Counted from the stretch's first letter, positions 16,293-25,758 are shown. The stretch: DNA of 41,110 bases from JAFAXD01 sp035472475 (GCA_035472475.1 DATIPA010000189.1:1-41110); one strand, 5' to 3'. Program-made: numbers and translations. Notes: generated from the letters alone by a model not told the origin.

Positions 16293-18368
16293 ATGTATCT
16301 CGCGATCGTTTTCCTGCCCTTGCTGGGGTGCATCATCGCGGGTGCGATTGCGATTGTCGGCGCGCGCGCGCGCTGCCCGGGCGGCGATCCTGCCCCGCCC
16401 GACGATCACGCGGCCCACGCGGCGGAGGCCCATCACGCTGAATTGGGGGCCGCTCATTCACCGGGCCACGACGGGCATTCCGCCGAGCCGCCCGCCATGG
16501 GCACACGCTCCGCCGAAGTGATCACCACGGCGCTGCTGTTCATTGCGATGGTGTTTGCCTGGGTCTCGTTCGTCCAAGTCGGCTTCGGACGCCAGGACGC
16601 CCACGTAATGGTGGCCAACTTTTTTACGGTTGGGACCCTCAAGGTCGAGTGGGCGCTGTGGGTCGACACCCTGACGGCGGTGATGCTTGTGGTGGTCACC
16701 ACGGTCTCGGCGCTGGTCCACCTCTACTCGATCGGGTACATGAGCGAGGACCCCTACTGTCCGCGCTTTTTCTCATACTTGTCGTTCTTCACCTTCGCCA
16801 TGTTGATGCTGGTGACGGCGGACAACCTGGTGCAGCTGTTTTTCGGCTGGGAAGGCGTGGGGCTCGCGAGCTATCTGCTGATCGGTTTCTGGTACCACAA
16901 GCCGGAGGCCAACGCCGCGGCGATCAAGGCCTTCGTGGTCAACCGGATCGGTGACTTTGGCTTTGCACTCGGCATCTTCGCCGTGTTCATGATGACCGGC
17001 GCGCTCGATCTCGAAACGGTGTTTGCGCAGGCGCCCTCGCTGGTCGGCAAGTCGATCCATTTCCTGAACTGGGACGTCGATGCGCTCACGTTGATTTGCC
17101 TGCTGCTGTTCTTGGGCGCGATGGGCAAGTCGGCGCAGTTCCTGCTGCACACCTGGCTGCCCGACGCCATGGAAGGGCCGACCCCGGTGTCGGCTCTCAT
17201 TCACGCGGCAACCATGGTGACCGCGGGTGTGTTCCTAGTGGCGAGGCTGTCGCCGCTGTTCGACCTGGCGCCGACCGCGCAGGCGTTCGTGACGTTCATC
17301 GGCGCCACGACTTGCGTCTTCGCCGCCACCATCGCGCTGGTGCAAAACGACATCAAAAAGATCGTGGCGTACTCGACCTGCTCGCAACTCGGCTACATGT
17401 TTGTCGCGATGGGTGTCGGGGCCTATTCGATCGGCATGTTCCATCTGTTCACACATGCTTTCTTCAAGGCCCTGCTGTTCCTCGGTTGCGGGTCGGTGAT
17501 CACCGCCATGCATCACGAGCAGGATATCCGCAACATGGGTGGGCTTTTCCGTCGCCTGCCGTTCACCTACGTGACGATGGTCGTCGGCGCGCTGGCGCTG
17601 ACCGGGTTTCCGTTGACGGCGGGCTATTTCTCGAAAGATGCGATTATCGAAGCCGCGTTCGTCAGCACCACCTCGTTCGGCCTGGTCGGAACCTACGCGT
17701 ATTTGTGCACCACCGCGGCGGCCGCGCTGACGGCGTTCTATATCTGGCGGTTGATCTTCAAAACCTTCCATGGTCGCCCGCACGATCAGGCGCACTATGA
17801 CACGGCCCAGGAAAGTCCGCTCACCATGTTGATTCCGCTCGGCGCGTTGACGGCCGGTTGCTTCCTCGCCGGCTGGCCTTTCGAGAGGTTGTTCGTCGGC
17901 CCGGGGGTCGAGGCGTTCTTCCGCGATTCGCTCAAATTCAGCGCCGGCAATCACATCTTCGAGGAGATGGACCAGATCTCCCAGCTGATCTCCGTCATCC
18001 CGACCATCATGATGGCCATTGGCTTCGCGGTGGCGTGGGAATTCTGCATCCGCAATCCGACGCTTCCGGTTGAGCTCGCGCGTCAGCAGGCGCCGCTCTA
18101 TAGGTTCTTGCTCAACAAGTGGTACTTCGACGAGCTTTACGACCTCATTTTCGTGCGGCCGACGTTCTGGCTCGGCAACGTGCTTTGGCGCTACGGCGAT
18201 GGCTGGCTGATCGACGGTTTCGGCCCCGACGGCGTGTCTGCGCGGGTGATCGACGTGACCCGCAACGTCGTGCGGCTGCAGACCGGCTATCTCTATCACT
18301 ATGCCTTCACCATGCTGATCGGCGTCGCCGCCGCGGTGACCTGGTTCATGTTTTGGAGCGGCTACTGA
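16293..18368 (+). CDS. nuoL: NADH-quinone oxidoreductase subunit L, with His-rich loop
   Basis: 691 residues. Antiporter-like proton-pumping subunit with about 16 membrane helices and the long lateral helix at the C-terminus. Conserved blocks include LVQLFFGWEGVGLASYLLIGFWY, HTWLPDAMEGPTPVSALIHAATMV and KIVAYSTCSQLGYM (each family-typical). Between the first two membrane segments (about 28-68) lies a hydrophilic insert with seven His in about 25 residues. Its stop overlaps the nuoM ATG by one base (18366-18370). Confidence 0.97.
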   Translation: MYLAIVFLPLLGCIIAGAIAIVGARARCPGGDPAPPDDHAAHAAEAHHAELGAAHSPGHDGHSAEPPAMGTRSAEVITTALLFIAMVFAWVSFVQVGFGRQDAHVMVANFFTVGTLKVEWALWVDTLTAVMLVVVTTVSALVHLYSIGYMSEDPYCPRFFSYLSFFTFAMLMLVTADNLVQLFFGWEGVGLASYLLIGFWYHKPEANAAAIKAFVVNRIGDFGFALGIFAVFMMTGALDLETVFAQAPSLVGKSIHFLNWDVDALTLICLLLFLGAMGKSAQFLLHTWLPDAMEGPTPVSALIHAATMVTAGVFLVARLSPLFDLAPTAQAFVTFIGATTCVFAATIALVQNDIKKIVAYSTCSQLGYMFVAMGVGAYSIGMFHLFTHAFFKALLFLGCGSVITAMHHEQDIRNMGGLFRRLPFTYVTMVVGALALTGFPLTAGYFSKDAIIEAAFVSTTSFGLVGTYAYLCTTAAAALTAFYIWRLIFKTFHGRPHDQAHYDTAQESPLTMLIPLGALTAGCFLAGWPFERLFVGPGVEAFFRDSLKFSAGNHIFEEMDQISQLISVIPTIMMAIGFAVAWEFCIRNPTLPVELARQQAPLYRFLLNKWYFDELYDLIFVRPTFWLGNVLWRYGDGWLIDGFGPDGVSARVIDVTRNVVRLQTGYLYHYAFTMLIGVAAAVTWFMFWSGY

Positions 18369-20008
18369 TGAGCTGGCCCGTCCTGTCAGTCACCGTATTT
18401 CTGCCGCTGGTCGGCGCGCTGTTCATCATGACGCTGCGCGGCGACGATGACGCCGTGCAACACAACGCCCGTTGGGTCGCCTTGTGGACGACCTTGATTA
18501 CGTTCGCGATCTCGCTGGTTCTGGTCTGGCGCTTCGATGCGAGCTCGGCCGAGTTCCAGTTCGTAGAACGGCGTCCGTGGCTCGGCGGAGCCATCACCTA
18601 TCATATGGGGGTCGACGGCATTTCGCTGCCGTTCGTCATTCTCACCACCGGCCTGCTGCCGCTCTGCATCATCGCAAGCTTCCGCTCGGTGCAGAGGCGC
18701 GTCAAAGAATACATGATCGCATTCCTCGTGCTCGAAACCCTGATGCTCGGCACGTTCACGGCGCTCGATCTGGTGCTGTTCTACCTGTTTTTCGAAGGCG
18801 GCCTTATTCCGATGTTCCTGATCATCGGAATCTGGGGCGGTCCGCGCCGGGTGTATGCGGCCTTCAAGTTCTTCCTCTACACGTTTCTCGGATCGGTGCT
18901 GATGCTGCTCGCCATCATGGCGTTGTATTGGAGCGCGGGAACCACCGATATTGCGACGCTGCTGCACCATGATTTCCCGCGCTCGCTGCAGACGTGGGCA
19001 TGGTTTGCCTTTCTGGCCTCGTTCGCCGTCAAGCTTCCGATGTGGCCGGTCCACACCTGGCTGCCCGACGCTCATGTCGAGGCGCCGACCGCCGGATCAG
19101 TCATTCTGGCGGCGATCCTGCTCAAGATGGGCGGCTACGGTTTTCTGCGCTTCTCGCTGCCGATGTTCCCGCTGGCTTCGCAGGAATTCGCCCCGCTCAT
19201 GTTCGCGTTGGCGGTCGTCGCCATCATCTACACATCGCTGGTCGCGCTGGTGCAGCAAGACATGAAGAAGCTCATCGCCTATTCGTCGGTGGCGCATATG
19301 GGCTTCGTGACCATGGGCATCTTTGCCGGCACGTTGCAGGGGATCGCCGGCGGCATCTTCCAGATGATTTCGCACGGGCTGGTCTCGGGCGCCCTATTCC
19401 TGTGCGTGGGCGTCGTTTACGACCGGCTGCACACGCGCGAGATCGCGGCGTATGGCGGGCTTGTCAACCGCATGCCGCTCTATGCGGCGGTGTTCATGGT
19501 GTTCACGCTCGCGAATGTGGGTCTGCCGGGCACGACCGGATTCATTGGCGAGTTTCTGTCGCTGAACGGCACCTTCAAGGTCAACACCTGGGTCGCCACC
19601 CTGGCTGCGACAGGGCTCATTCTGTCGGCCTGCTATGCCCTATGGCTTTATCGCCAGGTCATCTTCGGCGTGCTCGACAAGCCCTCGCTTGCCCATATGC
19701 TCGACCTAAGCGGGCGCGAAATCATAACGTTCGCTCCGCTTGTGGTTCTGACCATAGTGTTCGGCGTCTATCCCAAACCGGTGCTCGACATGTCAGCGGC
19801 GTCGGTCACGGCGCTCCTCGAAAACTATCAGCATAAGGTGGCAGGCAAATCGGCCGTTCAGGCCGCCGATTCCCGCGCCGGTTTCCCGGTCGGCCCCGTC
19901 GAGATGATGTCCGCCGATCCCGACAAGGTTTTGGTCAAGATCAAATACATCACGACCCAGCCTGAATCCCAGCTTTCGCACCGAGCCGCGCTAGCTCCGG
20001 CCAAATGA
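18368..20008 (+). CDS. nuoM: NADH-quinone oxidoreductase subunit M
   Basis: 546 residues from ATG 18368 (MSWPVLSVTVFLPL). Antiporter-like proton-pumping subunit with about 14 membrane helices; conserved FEGGLIPMFLIIGIWGG, the VHTWLPDAHVEAPTAGSV block and KLIAYSSVAHMGFV. The last 60 residues form a polar tail that is longer than in E. coli. It overlaps nuoL by one base; nuoN starts 7 bases after. Confidence 0.97.
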   Translation: MSWPVLSVTVFLPLVGALFIMTLRGDDDAVQHNARWVALWTTLITFAISLVLVWRFDASSAEFQFVERRPWLGGAITYHMGVDGISLPFVILTTGLLPLCIIASFRSVQRRVKEYMIAFLVLETLMLGTFTALDLVLFYLFFEGGLIPMFLIIGIWGGPRRVYAAFKFFLYTFLGSVLMLLAIMALYWSAGTTDIATLLHHDFPRSLQTWAWFAFLASFAVKLPMWPVHTWLPDAHVEAPTAGSVILAAILLKMGGYGFLRFSLPMFPLASQEFAPLMFALAVVAIIYTSLVALVQQDMKKLIAYSSVAHMGFVTMGIFAGTLQGIAGGIFQMISHGLVSGALFLCVGVVYDRLHTREIAAYGGLVNRMPLYAAVFMVFTLANVGLPGTTGFIGEFLSLNGTFKVNTWVATLAATGLILSACYALWLYRQVIFGVLDKPSLAHMLDLSGREIITFAPLVVLTIVFGVYPKPVLDMSAASVTALLENYQHKVAGKSAVQAADSRAGFPVGPVEMMSADPDKVLVKIKYITTQPESQLSHRAALAPAK

Positions 20009-20015
20009 GACGCCG

Positions 20016-21452
20016 ATGAGCGACACCATGCAACTGTCCGCCTACTATCCGTTATTGCCGGAACTGCTGCTTGCCGTCGGTGCCATGGCGCTCCTGATGG
20101 TGGGGGCGGTGCGGGGCGAAACGTCAACCAGTCTGGTGACCGGGTGCGCCTTGTTTTTGTTGGTGATCGTCGGCCTGCTGGTGCTTGAGGTTCCGGGGGA
20201 CAAGTCGGTGCTGTTCGCCGGCAGCTTCATGCTCGACGGCTTCGGCCGCTTCCTGAAGATCTTGGCCCTGATCGGGTCGGGCACCGCGATCGTCATGTCC
20301 ATCGGTTTCCTGGAAGTGCCGAGCCGGCGGATGTTTGAATACGCCGTCCTGATCCTGCTCGCCACGACCGGGATGATGGTCTTGATTTCCGCGGGCGACC
20401 TGATCGCGCTCTATCTCGGGCTCGAGCTGATGAGTCTATCGCTCTATGTTGTCGCAGCGATCGATCGCGACAACGTGCGATCGACGGAAGCCGGTCTCAA
20501 ATACTTTGTGCTCGGGGCACTGTCGTCCGGAATGTTGCTGTACGGGTGTTCGCTGATTTATGGCTTCACCGGGACGGTGACTTTCGCGGGTATTGCGAGT
20601 GCGGCCGCCGAAGGCGGAGTTGGCTTGACGTTCGGCCTGGTGTTTCTGTTTGCTGGGCTGTGCTTCAAGATCTCCGCGGTGCCGTTCCACATGTGGACGC
20701 CCGACGTGTACCAGGGGGCGCCGACGCCGATCACCGCGTTCTTTGCGTCGGCCCCGAAGGTCGCCGCAATGGCGATCTTCCTGCGCGCCGCGCTCACGGC
20801 ATTCCCTGCAATCGCTGCCCAATGGCAGCAAATTCTCTCGTTTGTGGCGATCGCGTCGATGCTGCTCGGCGCGTTTGCCGCGATCGGGCAGACCAACATC
20901 AAACGGCTGATGGCGTATTCGTCTATCGGGCACATGGGGTTTGCTCTGGTCGGGCTCGCGGCGGGGACGAGCGAGGGCGTGCAAGGGGTGCTGGTCTATC
21001 TGGCGATCTACGTGACCATGACGCTTGGTGCGTTCGCTTGCATTCTCGCCATGCGCCGCGAGGAAGGTCCGATCGAAACCATTTCCGATCTTGCCGGGCT
21101 GGCGCGCACCAACGGCCCGATGGCGTTCCTGTTTGCGATGCTGTTGTTCTCGCTCGCCGGCGTTCCGCCGCTCGCGGGGTTCTTTGCGAAGTTCTATGTG
21201 TTTCTGGCGGCCATCAAGGCGGGCCTCTACGTTCTCGCCGTCATCGGCGTCGTCGCCAGCGTGATCGGTGCCTACTATTATCTGATGATCGTGAAAGTCA
21301 TGTATTTCGATGAACCGGCGCCGGCGTTCAGCCCCATGCGCCCCGAACTCAAGGTGGTTCTCGGCGTCACCGGGCTATTCAACCTGCTGTTTTTTGTTGT
21401 GCCGGGTCCGCTGGTGAATGCTGCGGCCGCCGCGGCCAAATCGCTGTTCTGA
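20016..21452 (+). CDS. nuoN: NADH-quinone oxidoreductase subunit N
   Basis: 478 residues, about 14 membrane helices. The antiporter-like core includes LGLELMSLSLYVVAA, FHMWTPDVYQGAPTPITAFF and RLMAYSSIGHMGFALVGLA. It completes the 14-gene complex I set in the order A to N with no missing subunit. The last codon overlaps the start of the biotin ligase gene (TGATG, 21450-21454), so that gene belongs to the same transcription unit. Confidence 0.97.
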   Translation: MSDTMQLSAYYPLLPELLLAVGAMALLMVGAVRGETSTSLVTGCALFLLVIVGLLVLEVPGDKSVLFAGSFMLDGFGRFLKILALIGSGTAIVMSIGFLEVPSRRMFEYAVLILLATTGMMVLISAGDLIALYLGLELMSLSLYVVAAIDRDNVRSTEAGLKYFVLGALSSGMLLYGCSLIYGFTGTVTFAGIASAAAEGGVGLTFGLVFLFAGLCFKISAVPFHMWTPDVYQGAPTPITAFFASAPKVAAMAIFLRAALTAFPAIAAQWQQILSFVAIASMLLGAFAAIGQTNIKRLMAYSSIGHMGFALVGLAAGTSEGVQGVLVYLAIYVTMTLGAFACILAMRREEGPIETISDLAGLARTNGPMAFLFAMLLFSLAGVPPLAGFFAKFYVFLAAIKAGLYVLAVIGVVASVIGAYYYLMIVKVMYFDEPAPAFSPMRPELKVVLGVTGLFNLLFFVVPGPLVNAAAAAAKSLF

Positions 21453-22321
21453 TGGAACCAGACGCACTCGCCGGCAAGGTGAGGGGCCCCTTGTCGTCCG
21501 CGAGATCGATTGGAGCGGACGCCGGCTTCGCCGTCGGAGCCGGTCCCGACTGGATCCCTTTCGGGGATGCCGCGCCAGTCCGGCGCATTGCATGCGATGT
21601 CGTGAGCTCGACCAATTCTGAGGCGCTCGCGCGTGCGCGTGCGGGGGAAACGGGCCCGCTCTGGTTCACCGCGCGCGCCCAGACCGCGGGCCGGGGCCGG
21701 CGCGGCCGCGCTTGGGTCTCAGCGCCGGGCAATCTCTACGCAACGCTCTTGTTGACCGATCCGGCGCCGACGGCGTTGGCGTCGCAATTATCATTGGTCG
21801 CCGGGCTCGCGGTCTGCGACGCCATCTTGGCCGTTGCCAACGCGGAGCCGCCGTTGGCGTTGAAATGGCCGAACGACGTCCTGTTGCGCGGGAAGAAGCT
21901 TGCCGGGATCCTGATCGAAGGGGAGGGGACGCCCGTGGCGGTCGCGATCGGCATTGGGATCAACTGCGCTACTCACCCGGACGACACCGAATTTCCGGCA
22001 ACCGACCTGCGCGAACAGGGCGTGGAGGCAACGCCGGAAGGATTGCTCGCGGCGCTGTCGTCCGCGCTGGGGCGACGGCTCACGCAATGGGACCGCGGGG
22101 CCAATTTCGCATCGACGCGCGCAGACTGGCTGGCCCGCGCGCATTCGGCCGGCAGCGAACTGCGCGTGCGCCTGGCCGAGCGTGAGCTCAGCGGGTGGTT
22201 CGAGTCGCTCGATGATGCCGGTCGATTGCTGCTTCGCCTGCCGGACGGCTCGCTTGAGGTGGTTACTGGGGGCGACGTGTTTGGGATTGGCCCGCCGACA
22301 CGTTCTGCGCCGACGACATAG
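21452..22321 (+). CDS. birA: Biotin-[acetyl-CoA-carboxylase] ligase (no DNA-binding domain)
   Basis: 289 residues. It activates biotin with ATP and transfers it to the carboxyl carrier protein and other biotin enzymes. Visible motifs: STNSEA near residue 53, the nucleotide/biotin loop GRGRRGRAW (80-88), KWPNDVL (138-144) and KKLAGILIEG. The N-terminal 40 residues are not a helix-turn-helix, so this is a monofunctional ligase that cannot act as the classical BirA repressor. The C-terminal SH3-like domain is present. It overlaps nuoN by one base and precedes the RNase J gene by 6 bases. Confidence 0.92.
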   Translation: MEPDALAGKVRGPLSSARSIGADAGFAVGAGPDWIPFGDAAPVRRIACDVVSSTNSEALARARAGETGPLWFTARAQTAGRGRRGRAWVSAPGNLYATLLLTDPAPTALASQLSLVAGLAVCDAILAVANAEPPLALKWPNDVLLRGKKLAGILIEGEGTPVAVAIGIGINCATHPDDTEFPATDLREQGVEATPEGLLAALSSALGRRLTQWDRGANFASTRADWLARAHSAGSELRVRLAERELSGWFESLDDAGRLLLRLPDGSLEVVTGGDVFGIGPPTRSAPTT

Positions 22322-22327
22322 CCATCA

Positions 22328-23998
22328 ATGCCGGGCCCCAACGAGGAACTGGTCTTTGCCCCGCTTGGTGGCGTGGGTGAAATCGGAATGAACCTTGCGC
22401 TCTACGGGATCGGATCCGAGCGCAGCAAGCGGTGGCTGATCGTCGATTTCGGGGTTGCGTTCGCGGGCGACGACCTGCCGGGCGTCGACCTGATCATGCC
22501 CGACATCGCGTACCTGATCGAGGAACGCCGCAACATTGAAGGAATCATGCTCACCCACGCGCATGAGGATCATTACGGCGCATTGCTCGACCTGTGGCCG
22601 CGATTGCGCGTGCCGGTCTATGCGACGCCGTTCACGGCAGCCCTGTTGGAGGCCAAGCGGCAGTCTGAACCCGGCGCGCCCGAGATCGACGTGCGCGCGG
22701 TTCCGCTCGGCGGCCGCGTTAAGGTTGGACCGTTCGACGTGGAATATGTGTCGGTCGCGCATTCGATTCCGGAGTCGAACGGCCTGATCATCCGAACCGC
22801 GCTCGGTGCCGTCCTGCACACCGGCGACTGGAAGATCGACCCCACACCCCTGATCGGGCCGCCGACCGACCAGGCCAAACTGACGGCGCTGGGCGAGGAG
22901 GGGTGCCTCGCCCTGGTCGGGGATTCCACCAACGCCGTGCGCGACGGCCGCTCGCCTTCGGAAGCCGACGTGGCAAAAACCCTTGCCGAGCTCATCGTGA
23001 CGGCGCCCGGCCGCGTCGCCGTCACGACGTTTGCCTCGCACGTCGCGCGGATTCGCGCGGTCGCCGCCGCGGCGCGCGCGTCCGATCGCGAGGTCGTTGT
23101 GGTGGGCCGGGCGATGGATCGGGTGGTGCAGGTCGCGCGCGAGACCGGGTATCTGGACGGCGTGCAGGATTTCCGCCCCGCGGAAGCCTACGGGTATCTG
23201 CCCCCCCACAAGGTCGTGGCGCTTTGCACCGGCAGCCAGGGCGAGCCGCGCGCTGCGCTCGCGCGCATCGCGCAGGATGAGCATCCCGAGGTGACCCTGG
23301 CGAAGGGCGACCGGGTGATCTTCTCGGCGCGTCCGATCCCTGGCAACGAGAAGGCGATTGCGCGCGTCATCAATGGATTGGTCCGCCAAGGCGTCGACGT
23401 GGTCACCGACCGCACGCATCTCGTGCACGTCTCCGGCCATCCGCGACGCGGCGAGTTGGAGGACATGTACCGATGGGTTAGGCCCAAAATCGCCGTTCCG
23501 GTGCACGGGGAACCGTTGCACCTCGCCGAGCACGCGAAACTGGCGCGTGCTATCGGCGTCAAAGACGTGATCACGTGTGCCAATGGCGACCTCGTCCGGC
23601 TTGCGCCCGGATCCCCCGGCATCGTCGACGAGGTGCGCGCCGGCCGCCTCTACAAGGACGGGCGCCTGATCGTCGACGCCGAGCAGCGCACGGTCGCAGA
23701 CCGGCGCAGGTTGGGTTTTGCAGGGATCGTATCGGTGGCGATCGTATTGGACCAAAAGGGTGCGATGGTCGCGGACCCGCACGTCGAGATGATCGGCATT
23801 CCGGAGCTCAACGCCAGTGGCGAGCGGGTCGCCGACCTCGTGGATGACATCGTGGTCGGCACACTCGAGCAGCTGTCGAAGCCGCGCCGGCGCGACCCGG
23901 ACTCGGTCGTGCAGGCGGTGCGCGGCGCCGTGCGATCGGCGATCGCCGAGCAATGGGGCAAGAAGCCCCTCTGTCTCGTGCATGTTTCGACCGTATAG
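22328..23998 (+). CDS. rnj: Ribonuclease J
   Basis: 556 residues. Metallo-beta-lactamase/beta-CASP RNase that acts as 5'-3' exonuclease and endonuclease in rRNA maturation and mRNA decay, in the cytoplasm. The metal motif HAHEDH is at 77-82, further ligands lie in VAHSIPES and HTGDWKID, and the beta-CASP part shows GDSTNAV, CTGSQGEPRAAL and HVSGHPRRGEL. The C-terminal domain follows. ATG 22328 is 6 bases after the biotin ligase stop. The next gene starts 50 bases downstream. Confidence 0.95.
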   Translation: MPGPNEELVFAPLGGVGEIGMNLALYGIGSERSKRWLIVDFGVAFAGDDLPGVDLIMPDIAYLIEERRNIEGIMLTHAHEDHYGALLDLWPRLRVPVYATPFTAALLEAKRQSEPGAPEIDVRAVPLGGRVKVGPFDVEYVSVAHSIPESNGLIIRTALGAVLHTGDWKIDPTPLIGPPTDQAKLTALGEEGCLALVGDSTNAVRDGRSPSEADVAKTLAELIVTAPGRVAVTTFASHVARIRAVAAAARASDREVVVVGRAMDRVVQVARETGYLDGVQDFRPAEAYGYLPPHKVVALCTGSQGEPRAALARIAQDEHPEVTLAKGDRVIFSARPIPGNEKAIARVINGLVRQGVDVVTDRTHLVHVSGHPRRGELEDMYRWVRPKIAVPVHGEPLHLAEHAKLARAIGVKDVITCANGDLVRLAPGSPGIVDEVRAGRLYKDGRLIVDAEQRTVADRRRLGFAGIVSVAIVLDQKGAMVADPHVEMIGIPELNASGERVADLVDDIVVGTLEQLSKPRRRDPDSVVQAVRGAVRSAIAEQWGKKPLCLVHVSTV

Positions 23999-24048
23999 AC
24001 TGAGCGCATGAATCAACGGGCCGGCCGGGACCAGCGGAGAAGACACAG

Positions 24049-24453
24049 ATGATCGGACGGCTGAACCACGTGGCCATCGCGGTGCGCGATATCGACGCGG
24101 CGGCGCGGATCTATCGCGATAGGCTTGCCGCACAGGTCTCGGACAAAGTGCCGCAGCCTGCCCACGGTGTGACGACCGTTTTCGTCACTCTGCCCAACAC
24201 CAAGATTGAGCTCCTCGAGCCGCTCGGGGACGGATCCCCGATCGCAAAATTCCTCGAGCGCAATGCCGACGGCGGCATCCATCACATCTGCTACGAGGTC
24301 GACGACATTGTCGCGGCGCGCGATCGGCTGCTCGGACAGGGCGCGCGTGTCCTGGGCGACGGCGAACCGAAGATCGGTGCGCACGGCAAGCCAGTGCTGT
24401 TCCTGCATCCCAAGGATTTCTGCGGAACGCTGGTCGAGCTCGAACAAGCGTGA
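24049..24453 (+). CDS. mce: Methylmalonyl-CoA epimerase
   Basis: 134 residues, the usual length. It interconverts (2S)- and (2R)-methylmalonyl-CoA in propionyl-CoA degradation. It has the vicinal-oxygen-chelate fold: two beta-alpha-beta-beta-beta modules beginning RLNHVAIAVRDIDAAARIY and GIHHICYEVDDI, with metal ligands His (LNHVAI), His (IHHICY) and Glu (LVELEQA), plus the family sequence LFLHPKDFCGTLVELE. It lies in the same run as the RNase J gene and ends 6 bases before a DUF1467 gene, the usual order in this order of bacteria. Confidence 0.93.
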   Translation: MIGRLNHVAIAVRDIDAAARIYRDRLAAQVSDKVPQPAHGVTTVFVTLPNTKIELLEPLGDGSPIAKFLERNADGGIHHICYEVDDIVAARDRLLGQGARVLGDGEPKIGAHGKPVLFLHPKDFCGTLVELEQA

Positions 24454-24459
24454 GCGCTC

Positions 24460-24726
24460 GTGTCTTGGCCGACAATCGCTGCAATCTATTTCATCATGTG
24501 GTGGATCGTGCTGTTTGCGGTCCTTCCCTGGGGCGTGCGGTCGCAAAGCGAGAGCGGTGAGGGCGCGCCGGGAACCGACCCCGGTGCACCGAGTCTTCCA
24601 GGGCTGGGGAAAAAGCTGATCTGGACCACGCTGGTGTCGGCAGCGCTGTTCGGTATTTTTTACTATTGCTACGTCACGCGGCTGATCACGCTCGACGATC
24701 TGGGCGCGCTGTTCGGCATGCGATGA
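24460..24726 (+). CDS. DUF1467 family membrane protein
   Basis: 88 residues from GTG 24460. Two membrane helices (about 5-24 and 52-75) flank a polar loop. The motif WWIVLFAVLPWGVRSQSE is typical of DUF1467, a small inner-membrane family of unknown function usually found next to mce and proS. It ends the plus-strand run and converges with the minus-strand DUF3551 gene. Confidence 0.85.
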   Translation: MSWPTIAAIYFIMWWIVLFAVLPWGVRSQSESGEGAPGTDPGAPSLPGLGKKLIWTTLVSAALFGIFYYCYVTRLITLDDLGALFGMR

Positions 24727-24756
24727 GAACGCTGAGTTATCGGCCCCGAGCGTGAA

Positions 24757-25014
24757 CTATCCGCCGCGTGAGCGCAGGCGGCGTGAGGTCGGCGGTGCGG
24801 CGCCCGGTGGGGAGGTTGCATAGAACGGGTTGAATTCGCAGGTGCCGCCGATGCCGGCGACCGTCATGCGACACTGCTCCAGCGTGGAAAATCCACAGTT
24901 TTGCGGGGCGTTCCCCATCATGTAGTGGGCGCACCACGGATAGGTCGCGGCCTGGGCCAGATCGGCGCTTGCGATGACCGTCAAGGCGGCTGCAACCAAA
25001 ACAAGACTACGCAT
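24757..25014 (-). CDS. DUF3551 family secreted protein
   Basis: 85 residues. A signal peptide (MRSLVLVAAALTVIASADLAQA) precedes the mature part ATYPWCAHYMMG, NCGFSTLEQCRMTVAGIGGTC and FNPFY. The W-C-A-x-Y, N-C-G-F and Q-C spacing is that of DUF3551, common in Bradyrhizobium relatives and of unknown function. Four cysteines suggest two disulfides in the periplasm. ATG 25014 has the strong site AGGAGG about 5 bases upstream. A Pro/Arg-rich tail ends the protein. It is a single gene on the minus strand inside an otherwise plus-strand region. Confidence 0.85.
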   Translation of the reverse strand: MRSLVLVAAALTVIASADLAQAATYPWCAHYMMGNAPQNCGFSTLEQCRMTVAGIGGTCEFNPFYATSPPGAAPPTSRRLRSRGG

Positions 25015-25262
25015 GTCGCCTCCTGGAGCGCTCGTCGCGTTTGTTTTCTGCTCACGAGCTAATCAAGTCTCGTCTATTTGCCGGACCTTTGCCATCGCGA
25101 TTTGGAGGTATTTTTGAAAGTGGTGCAGCGCTTGCCGGCTCGGCGCAGGCTTGTCCGGGCGCGATGAGACCACGGTTTGTCGCTGCGGAATGCAACGGTA
25201 ACGATTGGGCGCCCACGGTAGCGGGATGGTGGATCGCAACACAGCAAAAAGACGCTGTGGGC

Positions 25263-25292
25263 AAAAAAAGAGCAGGGCCCACCCCTGCTCTT
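25263..25292 (-). terminator. Strong intrinsic terminator on the minus strand
   Basis: On the minus strand AAGAGCAGGG is followed by a 5-base loop, CCCTGCTCTT and a run of T (seven A at 25263-25269 on the plus strand; the last two belong to the stem). Arms are 10 bp with no mismatch. No protein gene ends here on the minus strand, so the terminator implies a non-coding transcript coming from the right. A 12-bp palindrome AGAGAATTCTCT (25293-25304) directly precedes it. Confidence 0.75.
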
Positions 25293-25500
25293 AGAGAATT
25301 CTCTCCAGCCTTTGATTTCCGTCTAGCTTGATGCGGCGGACGGCGCGACCAGGCGCGCCTTTTGGCTAGTTCCTCCCAGGACTTGGACCGGTGCGTGGGA
25401 TGTTTCCAACGCTGCGGAGATCAACACCGTAGACCAAATGGTGGGCTACTGTCATGGGGGTCACAGTGCGGCGCAACAAACATCCCACTTTCTGGTTATC
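25263..25500 (-). ncRNA. Candidate structured non-coding RNA (unassigned)
   Basis: The stretch between the DUF3551 gene and proS (25015-25758, about 740 bases) has no convincing protein gene. It contains an 11-bp long-range stem GTGGGATGTTT (25395-25405) with AAACATCCCAC (25478-25488), an inner hairpin ACTGT/ACAGT (25448-25467), a GGCGCG/CGCGCC hairpin (25342-25359), the 12-bp palindrome at 25293-25304 and the minus-strand terminator. Together these suggest a structured transcript of about 240 bases or more on the minus strand. I could not match it to tmRNA, RNase P RNA, SRP RNA or 6S RNA by conserved sequence. The 5' end is not placed; the stated right limit is only the outer stem. The part from 25500 to 25758 shows nothing I can name. 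Confidence 0.4.
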
Positions 25501-25758
25501 GGTCGTTGCCCACCTTTGGAAGTCCACGTGCCCACTGGGATATTGAGGTGGTCGAGCCCGCCTGATTGCGGCGCAGTCGCACGATCGCTTGAGGGTGGCC
25601 CGCGTGTCGACCGGCGTGAGCTGCCAAGTGAGCTGCAACGCATTCACCCGGCGTGTCTGCACTGCTTGAAAGCGTCTCGGCCCGGCAGCCCTTGTGTTTT
25701 GGCCGGCAATCCGGTTTCACTCGGCGCGCCTCCGATCGACCGCAAACCGCGTCAGCCC

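Noticed and set aside
24008..24051. 14-codon frame overlapping the mce start
   Set aside because: It is too short and not protein-like; it shows that ATGA overlaps also arise by chance.
22325..24133. Minus-strand 602-codon frame opposite RNase J
   Set aside because: It is the antisense shadow of the RNase J and mce genes, whose metal-site motifs are intact on the plus strand.
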